Assembly: GCA_019323515.1 (NCBI GenBank)
Contig: JAHWHG010000019.1
Span: forward strand, 1 to 55,221
DNA: 55,221 bases
From: Candidatus Woesearchaeota archaeon
GTDB lineage: Archaea; Nanobdellota; Nanobdellia; Woesearchaeales; JAHWHD01
Direction of reading: 5' to 3'
Part shown: positions 40,630-49,709 of the stretch, piece after piece
Position numbering within the stretch: position 1 is the stretch's first letter
Layout of the letters: the number at the start of each line of letters is the position of its first letter
Notes under the pieces: model-generated
The model's database searches: none
Seen by the model: the letters and a program-made list of their open reading frames with translations, nothing else
Told to the model about the DNA's origin: nothing
Program-made: the position numbers and the translations under genes

Positions 40630-41829
40630 TCAAATTGTTGTTTTTTTGAAAAACTTCCTGTATGCGAAGTATCCAACTGCCACAGCAACTAGGACCAGAA
40701 TAGATATTATAATGACTGAATAAGACCTTTCACTAACTTCTTCATCCCATTCTTCTTCTGTAATCTCGTCCCATCTGGCATAATCCATTTTTTCAGTATT
40801 CCCAATAACTCCTTCGACTGCTCTAACTTGTTCGCCTGATTTGACCAGGGATGTAGTTGTACCTTCTACTTCCACTTCTCCTTCTTTGACCATCACAAAA
40901 CTTTCTTTAGTTACATTATCATAACTCAAAAAGAATTCAGTACCTCTAATCCCAAGAACTACTCCTGGTGTCTTAACATAAAAATTTGGTTTTTCTCCGC
41001 TTATCCTTCTTGATATGGTTGCCACAATACTGCCAAAAGTCTCATACAAAGTCTTTTCTTTATCTGTAGCATAAGTGTCAGGAACTTCAAACAAAGAGTT
41101 TGGACGTATATCTATAATGTCTTGTGTACCGTCTGGTTGAAGAAGTATATACTTAACTTTGGAGTCAGGACCTGTCCTTATCCTGTCACCGGGAAATAAA
41201 GGAGTATTTACACCAGCAAGAAACCATTTATTATCCCTCCATACTCTTACTCCTTTTTTGTTCATTATTGCTTTTACAAAACCAACTTTTTTACGCGGAG
41301 CAGAAGCAGTAGTTTCTGATTTTTCTGTGACAGTTGTTTTTTCTCCTAAACAATTACAGCTATCATAACCTCCTGTTGAAGTGTAAGGTGCCCATTCACC
41401 TTTTTCATAACCTTGCGCAGTACAAGATGTTTGGCACTGGGCATTTTTGCAAACTTGTAAGCCTGAATTTAATTCTGTATTACAATCATTCCTGCAGTTA
41501 GATGTATCTTTGCCCTGCTCAAAATCTGACTGGCAGTTTTTGATGCATGTTTCATATTTGCTGATAGGTCCTGCTGCACAACCCATATATCCTTCATTAG
41601 GACACCATTTAGAGTCATAGAATTCACATTTATTACAGTCACACATAACATCTAATGCACATCCTGAATATTCATATTTTCTACAATAATCATATTTTTT
41701 CTGATTACATTCCTGGTTGCATTTTTCAAAACAAGCAGTTTTGTCTTCAGCACAATCTGCATACACAAAAGGGGCTAATAGCAATAATAGAAACAGGCAT
41801 ACTAAGGTTTCTTTTTTTAATCTTATCAT
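40630..41829 (-). CDS. Cys-rich FecR-domain membrane protein (399 aa)
   Basis: The start is put at ATG 41829, which gives a clean signal peptide (L-V-C-L-F-L-L-L-L-L-A-P-F-V-Y-A, cut before D-C). Residues about 22-170 contain some 20 Cys, suggesting a disulfide-bonded ectodomain. A FecR domain follows (about 190-345: V-R-V-W-R-D-N-K-W-F-L-A-G, G-D-R-I-R-T-G-P-D, T-P-G-V-V-L-G-I-R-G-T-E-F). A membrane helix near 373-392 and a basic end anchor it. It is the second FecR protein in the window, but here no cyclase is adjacent. Confidence 0.85.
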   Translation of the reverse strand: MIRLKKETLVCLFLLLLLAPFVYADCAEDKTACFEKCNQECNQKKYDYCRKYEYSGCALDVMCDCNKCEFYDSKWCPNEGYMGCAAGPISKYETCIKNCQSDFEQGKDTSNCRNDCNTELNSGLQVCKNAQCQTSCTAQGYEKGEWAPYTSTGGYDSCNCLGEKTTVTEKSETTASAPRKKVGFVKAIMNKKGVRVWRDNKWFLAGVNTPLFPGDRIRTGPDSKVKYILLQPDGTQDIIDIRPNSLFEVPDTYATDKEKTLYETFGSIVATISRRISGEKPNFYVKTPGVVLGIRGTEFFLSYDNVTKESFVMVKEGEVEVEGTTTSLVKSGEQVRAVEGVIGNTEKMDYARWDEITEEEWDEEVSERSYSVIIISILVLVAVAVGYFAYRKFFKKTTI

Positions 41830-41943
41830 AATCTCATATCCTTGGAGGTATTCTGTCAATTACTGATATAAATATCTTTCTCTAAATAAAAAAAAGGAGG
41901 ATTGATTTTCCTTATTGCTTTGCAGAAGTTTAAAATCGAAACC

Positions 41944-41952
41944 TTAAAATAC
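41944..41952 (+). promoter_or_regulatory. Probable TATA box, gene at 41975
   Basis: TTAAAATAC starts 31 nt before the ATG; another AT-rich box (CTATAAAAC) follows directly. Confidence 0.45.
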
Positions 41953-41974
41953 TATAAAACTTATTTTTAAACCT

Positions 41975-42580
41975 ATGACAAATGTTTTGGTGATCAATGG
42001 TTCTGTTCATAAGAACGGGACAACAGCTAAGTTAATGAAAAAGTTTCTGGCAAGCAGTAAAGAGCAGGGTGCAAAGGCTAAGTTAATCAACCTTTCAGAT
42101 TATAAGATTAATTATTGTTTAGGCTGTTACAGTGAGGATCCAAAATTGTGCAAGTCTTCATGCAGGCAAAAAGATGGTATGCAGAATATCTATCCTGAAC
42201 TTAAAAAAGCTGATATAATTGTTTTTGGTACTCCTGTCTACTGGTTTAATATGTCTGGTTTGATGAAAACTTTTATTGATAGATTAACATGTATGGCTGC
42301 TTCAGGGTATACATTGCAGGGAAAGATTGGTGCTTTTTTATCTGCTTCAAAGGAGGATGAGGGCGGAAAATTGAATGCATCACTAGCAATGGCCAGTTGC
42401 CTGAACCATCTTGGCCTGTTAATACCTCCCTATGGAATTTTATTCTATCCTGGTAGGGAAAAAGTAGTAAAAAAAGGAAAAGTTGTTTGGGATGACTGGG
42501 TTAAGGCTGAGATACCTAATATTTCTGGTAGGACGATTAAATTGTCTAGATTATTAGAAAAAGAAAAGTTTAGTTGGTGA
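41975..42580 (+). CDS. Flavodoxin-fold NAD(P)H-dependent FMN reductase-like protein (201 aa)
   Basis: The flavin-binding fold is shown by V-L-V-I-N-G-S-V-H-K-N-G-T-T (about 4-17), the phosphate loop of FMN-binding reductases, and by F-G-T-P-V-Y-W-F-N-M-S-G-L-M-K-T-F-I-D-R (about 84-103). C-L-G-C-Y and C-K-S-S-C near 50-63 match the Cys-containing iron-sulfur flavoprotein-like subgroup. It is probably a soluble oxidoreductase of unknown substrate. Confidence 0.88.
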   Translation: MTNVLVINGSVHKNGTTAKLMKKFLASSKEQGAKAKLINLSDYKINYCLGCYSEDPKLCKSSCRQKDGMQNIYPELKKADIIVFGTPVYWFNMSGLMKTFIDRLTCMAASGYTLQGKIGAFLSASKEDEGGKLNASLAMASCLNHLGLLIPPYGILFYPGREKVVKKGKVVWDDWVKAEIPNISGRTIKLSRLLEKEKFSW

Positions 42581-42617
42581 TATGAGGAAATAGGCCTTTT
42601 TTGAATATATCCAAACA

Positions 42618-42626
42618 TTTATAAAT
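42618..42626 (+). promoter_or_regulatory. TATA box, gene at 42651
   Basis: TTTATAAAT starts 33 nt before the ATG; leaderless transcript likely. Confidence 0.55.
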
Positions 42627-42650
42627 TATGAATCTAATTATTTTATCAAA

Positions 42651-43040
42651 ATGGTAAACACAATATCTATTCTAATTGCAAAGATTGCATCTATTGTTTT
42701 TTTGGCTGTTGGGCTAGGAGGGCTTTTCAACAAAGATTATTATAAGAAGATCGTGAATGATACTTTTAACAATTCAGGGATTGTGCTGGCTTTCGGCTTT
42801 ATAACAATAATTGTCAGTTTTCTTATAGTTAATTTCCATAATGTTTGGGTTTATGATTGGTCAGTGCTTGTCACATTGATTGGCTGGGTTGGATTAGTGA
42901 AAGGGTTCTTTATACTTGCTTATCCTGAGTCTATATTTGGGTTCTCTAAACCTGTATTCAGTGGAAAACTTGCAAAGATCCTCCCTTACACTACAATTAT
43001 CTTAGCACTGATATTTGGATATTTTGGGTTTTTTGCTTAA
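42651..43040 (+). CDS. Four-helix membrane protein (129 aa)
   Basis: Hydrophobic segments at about 5-24, 44-62, 72-92 and 107-127 with little soluble sequence. Polar features include F-N-K-D-Y-Y-K-K-I between the first two segments and N-F-H-N-V-W-V-Y-D-W between the second and third. I recognise no characterised family. It is the first gene of a run of small coupled genes. Confidence 0.8.
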   Translation: MVNTISILIAKIASIVFLAVGLGGLFNKDYYKKIVNDTFNNSGIVLAFGFITIIVSFLIVNFHNVWVYDWSVLVTLIGWVGLVKGFFILAYPESIFGFSKPVFSGKLAKILPYTTIILALIFGYFGFFA

Positions 43041-43060
43041 ACTAATCATGAGGTGAGAGA

Positions 43061-43201
43061 ATGAAGTGTTCAATATGCGGCGCAGAGGCTTGTTATATAG
43101 TTGCAGTTGATAGCAGGCTAAGCAGGATAGCAAAACATGTTGTTGATAAATACGCAGCAAGATGTGAGCAGTGTCAGGATAAAAAAGAGGTGAAAAAATG
43201 A
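43061..43201 (+). CDS. 46-residue Cys4 zinc-ribbon-like protein
   Basis: GAGGTGAGAGA precedes ATG. The sequence M-K-C-S-I-C-G-A-E-A-C-Y starts with a C-x-x-C pair, and R-C-E-Q-C closes a second pair after a helix (R-L-S-R-I-A-K-H-V-V-D-K), consistent with one zinc site. The gene ends in a 4-bp ATGA overlap with the next gene. The good ribosome binding site and coupling make this tiny gene convincing. It probably binds RNA, DNA or protein; the partner is unknown. Confidence 0.72.
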   Translation: MKCSICGAEACYIVAVDSRLSRIAKHVVDKYAARCEQCQDKKEVKK

Positions 43202-43386
43202 AGAAATGTAAACCAAATGTTGCATCCTGCAGCGGTGGAGGAATATATGGTCTTGGATTTATAGGAGCATTAGTATATTACATCTCAACTGCAACAGGTT
43301 TTTGGAACGGAGTTTTAGGTGTTCTGAAAGCTATGGTATGGCCAGCTTTCCTGGTGTTTGAGGTTTTGAAGTTTGTTGGGAAATGA
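43198..43386 (+). CDS. Small membrane protein with Cys/Gly-rich N-terminus (62 aa)
   Basis: ATG overlaps the preceding stop and GAGGTG lies just upstream. M-K-K-C-x-x-N-x-x-S-C-S-G-G-G-I-Y leads into two hydrophobic segments (about 16-32 and 38-60) rich in Gly, Trp and Phe. I believe similar short proteins occur widely in archaea and small bacteria, but I cannot name a family. It is coupled to the next gene by a 4-bp overlap. Confidence 0.75.
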   Translation: MKKCKPNVASCSGGGIYGLGFIGALVYYISTATGFWNGVLGVLKAMVWPAFLVFEVLKFVGK

Positions 43387-43736
43387 ACAAAGAAGTCACT
43401 GAATACATCAACAATCAGAAGTCTCCTCAGAAGGAGATATGCAGGAAATTAAGGATATTAATACTTAAGACTGTAAAGGTCAAGGAGCAGAAGAAGTTAG
43501 GTGTTGCATGGTATGGTAAGTTTTATATTGTTGGTCTTAAGGATTCTGTAAATTTAGGTTTTTCTGTGAAAGGTTTGTCAAAGAAGGATGCTGATAACTT
43601 TAAAGGCCAGGGGAAATACATGAGGCATCTTAAGTTCAAGACACTTGACGAGGTTGATGAGAAGATGATTGTCAAGTTGATTAAGTTAGTAGATAAGAAA
43701 GCTGAGTGTGGAAGTTGTTATAAATATACCCCCTAG
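43383..43736 (+). CDS. DUF1801/YdhG-like small protein (117 aa)
   Basis: The fold pattern of the DUF1801 group is visible: Y-I-N-N-Q-K-S-P-Q-K-E-I near the start, K-K-L-G-V-A-W-Y-G-K-F-Y, then V-N-L-G-F-S-V-K-G, and G-Q-G-K-Y-M-R-H-L-K-F near the end. Its function is not established. It is the last gene of the small coupled operon starting at 42651. The end (C-G-S-C-Y-K-Y-T-P) carries an extra Cys pair. Confidence 0.82.
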   Translation: MNKEVTEYINNQKSPQKEICRKLRILILKTVKVKEQKKLGVAWYGKFYIVGLKDSVNLGFSVKGLSKKDADNFKGQGKYMRHLKFKTLDEVDEKMIVKLIKLVDKKAECGSCYKYTP

Positions 43737-43787
43737 AGGGCTTCTAATGGCTCAATTCGGCATTTTAGGATATTTTGTCGCATTATC

Positions 43788-43797
43788 TTTATAAATA
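43788..43797 (+). promoter_or_regulatory. TATA box of the two-gene GHKL ATPase operon
   Basis: TTTATAAATA starts 32 nt before the ATG at 43820; no Shine-Dalgarno sequence is present, so the first gene is probably leaderless. Confidence 0.6.
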
Positions 43798-43819
43798 GCC
43801 CGCTTCTCGCAGTTCTGAG

Positions 43820-45517
43820 ATGTGGATATTCAACAGAACCTATGACTTAAGCCTTATTGAATGGATTAATATTGGACTTCTTAAGAGAAGAAAGGATAAG
43901 GCAGTTGAGTTCATAAGGGAGAATAAGCATATTGATGAGGTTGTTGCAGAGATTACAAGTAAGAATAAAAATTATCTTGAGAAGGTGCTTAGAGAAGAGG
44001 TGGTTAAACAGTTTTCTGAAGCTAACAGGCCTGTTCTTGAGATAATACTTAACTCAATTGATGCAAAGCCAGAGGGTGTTGATGATTACCAGATTCATAC
44101 AAAGATCAGAAAGCGGTACATTTCTATCCAGGACCAAGGGGATTCAATGAACCTTGACCAGATTCTTACATTACTAACAATTCCCTTCAATACAAATAAG
44201 GACAGATTGAAAGATATTGGCAGGTTTGGTGTCGGCTTTCTGTCAAGCTTTTCATATTGCCTGAAAGAGCCTAAGTCTGCTAAAATTGTTGTGAACACAG
44301 ATGATGGTAATGAGGCTTACTCTGTTGAGTTCTATGCAACTGGTGATAAGGTTTCTGACATTAGAATGAAGATAAGGAGAGGCTCACAGAGAAAGAAAGG
44401 TACATTGGTGACAATACAGCAATCAAAGGTTGATGAAAATCTGCATGATTATCTTAAAAGGCATTTGAGTTCAATGCCGTCATTCCGTGCTAAAATATTT
44501 GTTGATAGGAATGAGATAAATAAATCTGAGCATGAATGGTATTCTTCTGATGTTGACCTTGATATCTTTGGGCGAAAGCTTACACAAAAGGTGCATATCC
44601 AGGAGAATGCGAATGGTCTGCAGTTGAATTCTCAAGGGATATTGATAAGACGGTTCAATAATCGTGATAATTTGACTATTGATTTTCCGCCTGCAATTGA
44701 GCCTGCTGAAGGAAGGGATGAGCTGAAGATTGATGACAATTACTGGAGATGTGTACAGGGAGCTTTTGTTGCGCTTGAAAAACTTATATCCACAAAAAAA
44801 CTTGATAACGAGTATGTTGAAAAAATACTTGACCTAATTCCGTCCATGGTTTCTGCCCTTGACCTGCATGGTTTGAATGATATCAATAATATTGATGAAC
44901 TTTGTAAGGTTCTTGCTCCAGGGAAGAAGTATGTAATCACTAAAGCTGAATTTGAGGGTATGGAAGATTTTTTTGGTGAGAGATTAGCTAAGGAGTCAAT
45001 TGTGACGACTAATGATAAATGCGTGCACTGGAAACAGAAGTTTGGAAGGGTTGACAAGATTTTAGAAGATTATATGATGTTTGTTGAGTCGTTTGATACA
45101 ACTTCCAAATTTGGTTTTGCGTCGCACTTGCCTAACCTGCGCTGGTTGAAAGAGGGTTTACAAGATTGTTCACTCTACATATATACCAAGAAATCTCCAT
45201 CTTATTGGGATAAGCTGTATCAAAAGATTAATTGCGTTAATCTTGTTAAGGTTGAGAATAGAGGCAGTGCTTTTTATTTTTCTGACGGTATCTTATCAAT
45301 CAATGTTAGTCTGCCTAGAGTTACTGGTGACTATGATGATATGAAAGTTTATTCACTCATGACAGATTTCTTGTTAGAGCAAGGTTTGATGCATGCCGTC
45401 AAGAAAGAATCCCGGAGTGAAGATATTTCTCATCAATTGAAGTGTATTTGCTCTATACTTGCCAAAGCTGAAGATGATGCAAGGTTATATGGAGGATTGT
45501 TGAATGCCACAGATTAA
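43820..45517 (+). CDS. GHKL-type ATPase A (565 aa)
   Basis: An Hsp90/MutL/histidine-kinase-type ATP site is clear: N-box E74-x-x-x-N78 (V-L-E-I-I-L-N-S-I-D-A), G1 D105-Q-G107-D-S-M, and G2 I-G-R-F-G-V-G-F-L-S-S-F (about 133-144). A transducer-like segment follows (R-R-F-N-N-R-D-N). There is no phospho-acceptor His, MutL C-terminus or Hsp90 middle domain that I recognise. It overlaps the second ATPase gene by 14 bp. The two probably act together; the closest class is uncharacterised Hsp90-like ATPases. Role unknown. Confidence 0.85.
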   Translation: MWIFNRTYDLSLIEWINIGLLKRRKDKAVEFIRENKHIDEVVAEITSKNKNYLEKVLREEVVKQFSEANRPVLEIILNSIDAKPEGVDDYQIHTKIRKRYISIQDQGDSMNLDQILTLLTIPFNTNKDRLKDIGRFGVGFLSSFSYCLKEPKSAKIVVNTDDGNEAYSVEFYATGDKVSDIRMKIRRGSQRKKGTLVTIQQSKVDENLHDYLKRHLSSMPSFRAKIFVDRNEINKSEHEWYSSDVDLDIFGRKLTQKVHIQENANGLQLNSQGILIRRFNNRDNLTIDFPPAIEPAEGRDELKIDDNYWRCVQGAFVALEKLISTKKLDNEYVEKILDLIPSMVSALDLHGLNDINNIDELCKVLAPGKKYVITKAEFEGMEDFFGERLAKESIVTTNDKCVHWKQKFGRVDKILEDYMMFVESFDTTSKFGFASHLPNLRWLKEGLQDCSLYIYTKKSPSYWDKLYQKINCVNLVKVENRGSAFYFSDGILSINVSLPRVTGDYDDMKVYSLMTDFLLEQGLMHAVKKESRSEDISHQLKCICSILAKAEDDARLYGGLLNATD

Positions 45518-48500
45518 TTGGAAGTTGCTGGAGAGGGAGTTAAATACCCTTAAGTCAGACATGGAACCTTTTACCTTAAAGATTTCTGACCTTGTCATGA
45601 TGCAGATGACAGGAAGGTTAGATGAATTGATTGCAGCGATTCCAAACAGGCGTTATCCTTCTACAAAACCACTCGAAGAACTTATACAGAAGACTAAGGA
45701 AGAGGTGACAACCCCTAACCTGTTCAGGGAGATTGTAAGAAAAACTATCCAAGCACAGATGGGAGAGAGGCATGCAATGCTAAGAGAGCTTGGCCAGAAC
45801 GGAAGAGATGCTTATAGCCCTGACTGCAATGAAAAGACTGTTGAGTTTATAGTCGAACATGATGATAATGGGGGTTTAAAGCTTATTGCAAGGGATTGTG
45901 GTTTAGGGATGGATATTAATACGATAGTCAGGGACTTGCTGATACCTTACAATTCTACAAAGGAGTTTGATCCTACTAAGATTGGCGAGCATGGAATTGG
46001 ATGGTGGTCGATTGCTGATGTTGCTGAGCTTGTCAAGGTTGTATCAAAGACTCAGTACAATGAACGTAGTAATGAGGTTTTGATTTATCAGGATAAGGTT
46101 GTTGACGGTAAGGTTGAATGGAATGCAGTGATCCAACCTGAGGGAAGGAATGCTTATGCATCACGTGATGAGCATGGTACTGAGGTTACAGCGTTTATTC
46201 CATCTAATTTATCTTCATTTGAATCGATAAGAGAACACCTGTACAAATATCTGGGCTGGATGGATAGCTGGGATGTCAAACTGATATTGAAGCATGGCGA
46301 CTCTGCAGTCCAAATAAATTCAATTTCAGAAGAGTATAAATATGTTGCTGAGAAGAGCATGAAGATAGGCAATGAGACTGGGAAGCTTAGGTTTGCCGTG
46401 TCAAAGCGTAACCTTAAAGGAACAAGCGATGAAAGATACTGGTTTAGGGATAATAACCTTGACAAGATTGTATTTACTCAGCATGGTCAGTTCATAAGAT
46501 ATGAGGACTGCCAGTTTCAGGAGGAAACAATCCATAAGAAGTTGTTCGATTCATTGAAAACTACTGGTCTTGATTTCTGGGTTGATGTTCCTGGTTTTAT
46601 TACACAAACCAAGGGAAGGAATAATATCATTGCTGACCATAAACCCGCTGTTATTGAAGCTATGTATGAACCTTTTGAAAAACTTTTCATTGACCATCTG
46701 GTAAATGATCCATCAGTGCTATATCACTCAAAAGGTTACACAGCTTGTGTTATTGCTGACCTGTTCTCAGGGTCAACTAAAGACCAGTTGGTTCCAGTTC
46801 GGAGTTCTAAAAATCTCTTGGCAGGTCTTGATTCATTAGTGAGCAGTATTGAGGTTGCTGCAAGAAATGCAGGAGCGTTTTTTATTGAGAAAAGTGAGTA
46901 TGCTGTGCATGACCTGCCTGTTAAGGTTGGAAATGGGATCCAACATTGTGGTGCAAGGTTAAAGGGTTTGCCTTCTGATATTGCTGCTAGTGTAAGTGCT
47001 GGTATTGCAAGTGCAACCAAGAACCCTATTATTAAGATAAGAGAGAATCTGCATTACATAGCAGCTCCACTTATTTTAGGTTCAGCTGCATACTTGGGGT
47101 ATAGTGCAGCTTCTCCATATTTCCAGATGATTGCGGATTATGCTTATACTTCTCTATCATCTGCAGCAGTTGTTACAGCAGTTCTTGCTGGCTCAGGTGC
47201 TGCAGCTTTTGGAGCAGTGAAGTATACTCCAAAAGCCTTGAAAGCTTTGAACAATGCATTTGAAAAATGGAAAACAGCTCGGATGTTAGAGACTGGGTTT
47301 GAACCTTTAGCTTTACCTGAGAATAGAATGATAAAGGTTGTTCAGGCTCAGGAAGATTTTACGTTTGAAGTTAAACCTGAGTCAAAGGAAGATGAGCCTT
47401 TTCCTACTGAAGCCAAGCCAAAGAATCTTCCTGCAACAAGACCTTCAACTGAAACTGTGCATGTTGATTTGGGTCTTAGTTCGCTAGTTGCGGGTTTGAT
47501 TGGAATTGGCAGGAATGTTAGAGAGGGAGCAACTAAATGTGGGAGGTATGCTTTAGATAAAGTTAAGTATTCTGTTGGCTTACCATACTATCTTACTAGA
47601 TGGGCAGGAGAAAAGCTCTTTGAAGTGTTGAATCTTTACCAGGATGTTGAAGGAAAGAGGCAGGAAAAAAAGATAGCTAAGCAGAAAGAAGTTTTCAGCA
47701 AGTACATGTCAAGGATTGAACAGGACAGGTTCCTGAGCAGGATTATGAAGCAGAGGATTATACCTGCTAGACATTATGAGACAATTGTTTCTGGTAGAAA
47801 GATAAAGGTTCTTGATGATTCTTTATGGTCACTTTTGGGGTTTGGACCCCTCTACAAAGAAGTGGATTCTTATTATGGAAAAGCAGAAGTTAAGATAGAT
47901 GATGAGGAGATGTTATCAATTGAGGAACTGGTTAATCTAATGCTGCAGGGCAAGGTAGGCTGTACATCAGATGTGCGCGCTCCTTGGAGTAAAGATAAAA
48001 CATATTTTGTTAATTTTACCTCAAATCAGATAGCAGCAACAATCAAGGATAAATTAAGAGGGATTGAGCGTGACCTGCCAGCATTGCGAGACATTAAAGT
48101 TGCTGAGGATTACTTGAACCATTTAGGTGCATTTGCTAAAAATGCCGCACTATTATTATATGGGATGACTCCAATTGGCTGGACTCATGCAATTGTGACT
48201 GAGTTAAGAGGAACTAACAGTCCTTTTGAAGATTTCCATGTCTATAAGTCAGGGAGGGATTTGGCTGTACGTACGCGTGATAGTATCTGTGAATTTGATG
48301 TTCAGCAGAAGTTGTACAATACCGCTACAGCTGTTAAAGAGTTTGGAGGAAACTGCAGGAAAGCTTTAGTAGCGACAGTTGAAGCATTTTGTTCAGGGGT
48401 TTCTGAGCTTGCAGGTATTGTATTTGAGGATGGAGTCAAGCCATTAGGTTATCTGTTCAATCCTTTGAATTATGGCAAGCATGCATGTAAGGTTAGGAAC

Positions 48501-49685
48501 TTTGTCGGTAACGAATATCGCATTCTTAGCGATGGATTAAAGTCTGCAAAGCAGGAGAGACAGAAAAAAAGGTTGAGGGCGATTGAAGATAAGAAGAGAA
48601 GGCAAGAGGTCAAGAGACTTGAAGATAATAAGAGGAAGGAGATCGCTGAGGCGCGTGCAAAGAAGGATAAAGAGAAGAGTGATAAGTTAAGGGCATTACG
48701 CGAAGAACATCGAAAGTTAGAAGCGCGCTTATCTGAAGCAAAAGGGATTGAAAATGATGCTGTGCACGGGACAGAAGAATTCTTAAGTTTTATTAAAAGT
48801 ACTAAGAATGCTTTAGTGCCGAGTGAGCCTATCACAAAAAGAGCTGCAGATAAGGCTCATACAATTACTGAATACTTGGGAAATGCATTATCTTCTTGTA
48901 AAGGATATTTCCAGGAAAAATCAAGCAAAGTGAGCGCATACGCTACAGATTTATTTAGGGACACAACAATCTTTGATTTAATTGCTGACGGTGTTAAAGG
49001 AGATGCTACTATCAATTCTTTTGATGATTTAGATGTTTTAAGGTTAGAAGCTATCACGAACCGTATTAATGCAGGGCAGATATATGTTGACTTCATGAAC
49101 TTTCTTAAAGGGATTGATGAGGTGCTTGCAAATGCATTAGATAAAGAACCTCTTAAATTTTCATATAAATGGAAGAATGATAGTCAGGGCACATTTGGCG
49201 ACTGGTTTAGTCTTTCAGAATCAAATGCTCAAGGTTTTATTAACCTAAGGGAAACATATCTGATTAGGATGTACCATGAAATGAGTAAGGGTCTGGAGAT
49301 GAATCTATTCTTTCATCTTGTTAGACAAAGGGTACTTTCAAGTTACATAAAAGATTCAATGAATAAGACAGAAGCACTTTATACAAGGAAAGCTGTTGAT
49401 TATATGATTGATAATGAGATTAATCTTAGAGAAATTATGGTTGATTCATACTCTGAGAATCATGGTGACCTTTTCTATTATATCAGCGGTGTCAAATTAG
49501 CTGATTGTTATTTCATGACAAGGCGCAGGTTGAATAAAGAGTATGTTGAGTATGAGATGGAACGGGACAGGGAGAAAGCAAGAGAGGAGTATATGAAGAG
49601 ATTCAGGACCAGATATGCCTTACCAGATTTTTCTAAAAGTTTTTCTAAAGGTCTTATGTATTTTTCATCTGAGAAGGAGATTTAG
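45504..49685 (+). CDS. Giant GHKL-type ATPase B with membrane and coiled-coil regions (1393 aa)
   Basis: ATG 45504 has GGAGG about 8 nt upstream, inside gene A. The N-terminal ATPase shows R-E95-L-G-Q-N99-G-R-D-A (N-box), D131-C-G-L-G-M-D (G1) and G161-E-H-G-I-G-W-W-S (G2). Two hydrophobic segments at about 513-535 and 548-575 suggest membrane insertion. A Lys/Glu/Arg-rich coiled coil runs from about 1012 to 1085. The remaining middle and C-terminal regions are unrecognised and mostly helical. Such a membrane-linked ATPase paired with a second GHKL protein resembles no named system I know. Confidence 0.85.
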   Translation: MPQINWKLLERELNTLKSDMEPFTLKISDLVMMQMTGRLDELIAAIPNRRYPSTKPLEELIQKTKEEVTTPNLFREIVRKTIQAQMGERHAMLRELGQNGRDAYSPDCNEKTVEFIVEHDDNGGLKLIARDCGLGMDINTIVRDLLIPYNSTKEFDPTKIGEHGIGWWSIADVAELVKVVSKTQYNERSNEVLIYQDKVVDGKVEWNAVIQPEGRNAYASRDEHGTEVTAFIPSNLSSFESIREHLYKYLGWMDSWDVKLILKHGDSAVQINSISEEYKYVAEKSMKIGNETGKLRFAVSKRNLKGTSDERYWFRDNNLDKIVFTQHGQFIRYEDCQFQEETIHKKLFDSLKTTGLDFWVDVPGFITQTKGRNNIIADHKPAVIEAMYEPFEKLFIDHLVNDPSVLYHSKGYTACVIADLFSGSTKDQLVPVRSSKNLLAGLDSLVSSIEVAARNAGAFFIEKSEYAVHDLPVKVGNGIQHCGARLKGLPSDIAASVSAGIASATKNPIIKIRENLHYIAAPLILGSAAYLGYSAASPYFQMIADYAYTSLSSAAVVTAVLAGSGAAAFGAVKYTPKALKALNNAFEKWKTARMLETGFEPLALPENRMIKVVQAQEDFTFEVKPESKEDEPFPTEAKPKNLPATRPSTETVHVDLGLSSLVAGLIGIGRNVREGATKCGRYALDKVKYSVGLPYYLTRWAGEKLFEVLNLYQDVEGKRQEKKIAKQKEVFSKYMSRIEQDRFLSRIMKQRIIPARHYETIVSGRKIKVLDDSLWSLLGFGPLYKEVDSYYGKAEVKIDDEEMLSIEELVNLMLQGKVGCTSDVRAPWSKDKTYFVNFTSNQIAATIKDKLRGIERDLPALRDIKVAEDYLNHLGAFAKNAALLLYGMTPIGWTHAIVTELRGTNSPFEDFHVYKSGRDLAVRTRDSICEFDVQQKLYNTATAVKEFGGNCRKALVATVEAFCSGVSELAGIVFEDGVKPLGYLFNPLNYGKHACKVRNFVGNEYRILSDGLKSAKQERQKKRLRAIEDKKRRQEVKRLEDNKRKEIAEARAKKDKEKSDKLRALREEHRKLEARLSEAKGIENDAVHGTEEFLSFIKSTKNALVPSEPITKRAADKAHTITEYLGNALSSCKGYFQEKSSKVSAYATDLFRDTTIFDLIADGVKGDATINSFDDLDVLRLEAITNRINAGQIYVDFMNFLKGIDEVLANALDKEPLKFSYKWKNDSQGTFGDWFSLSESNAQGFINLRETYLIRMYHEMSKGLEMNLFFHLVRQRVLSSYIKDSMNKTEALYTRKAVDYMIDNEINLREIMVDSYSENHGDLFYYISGVKLADCYFMTRRRLNKEYVEYEMERDREKAREEYMKRFRTRYALPDFSKSFSKGLMYFSSEKEI

Positions 49686-49709
49686 TTTTGTTCTTGTTTT
49701 GCTATAGAT

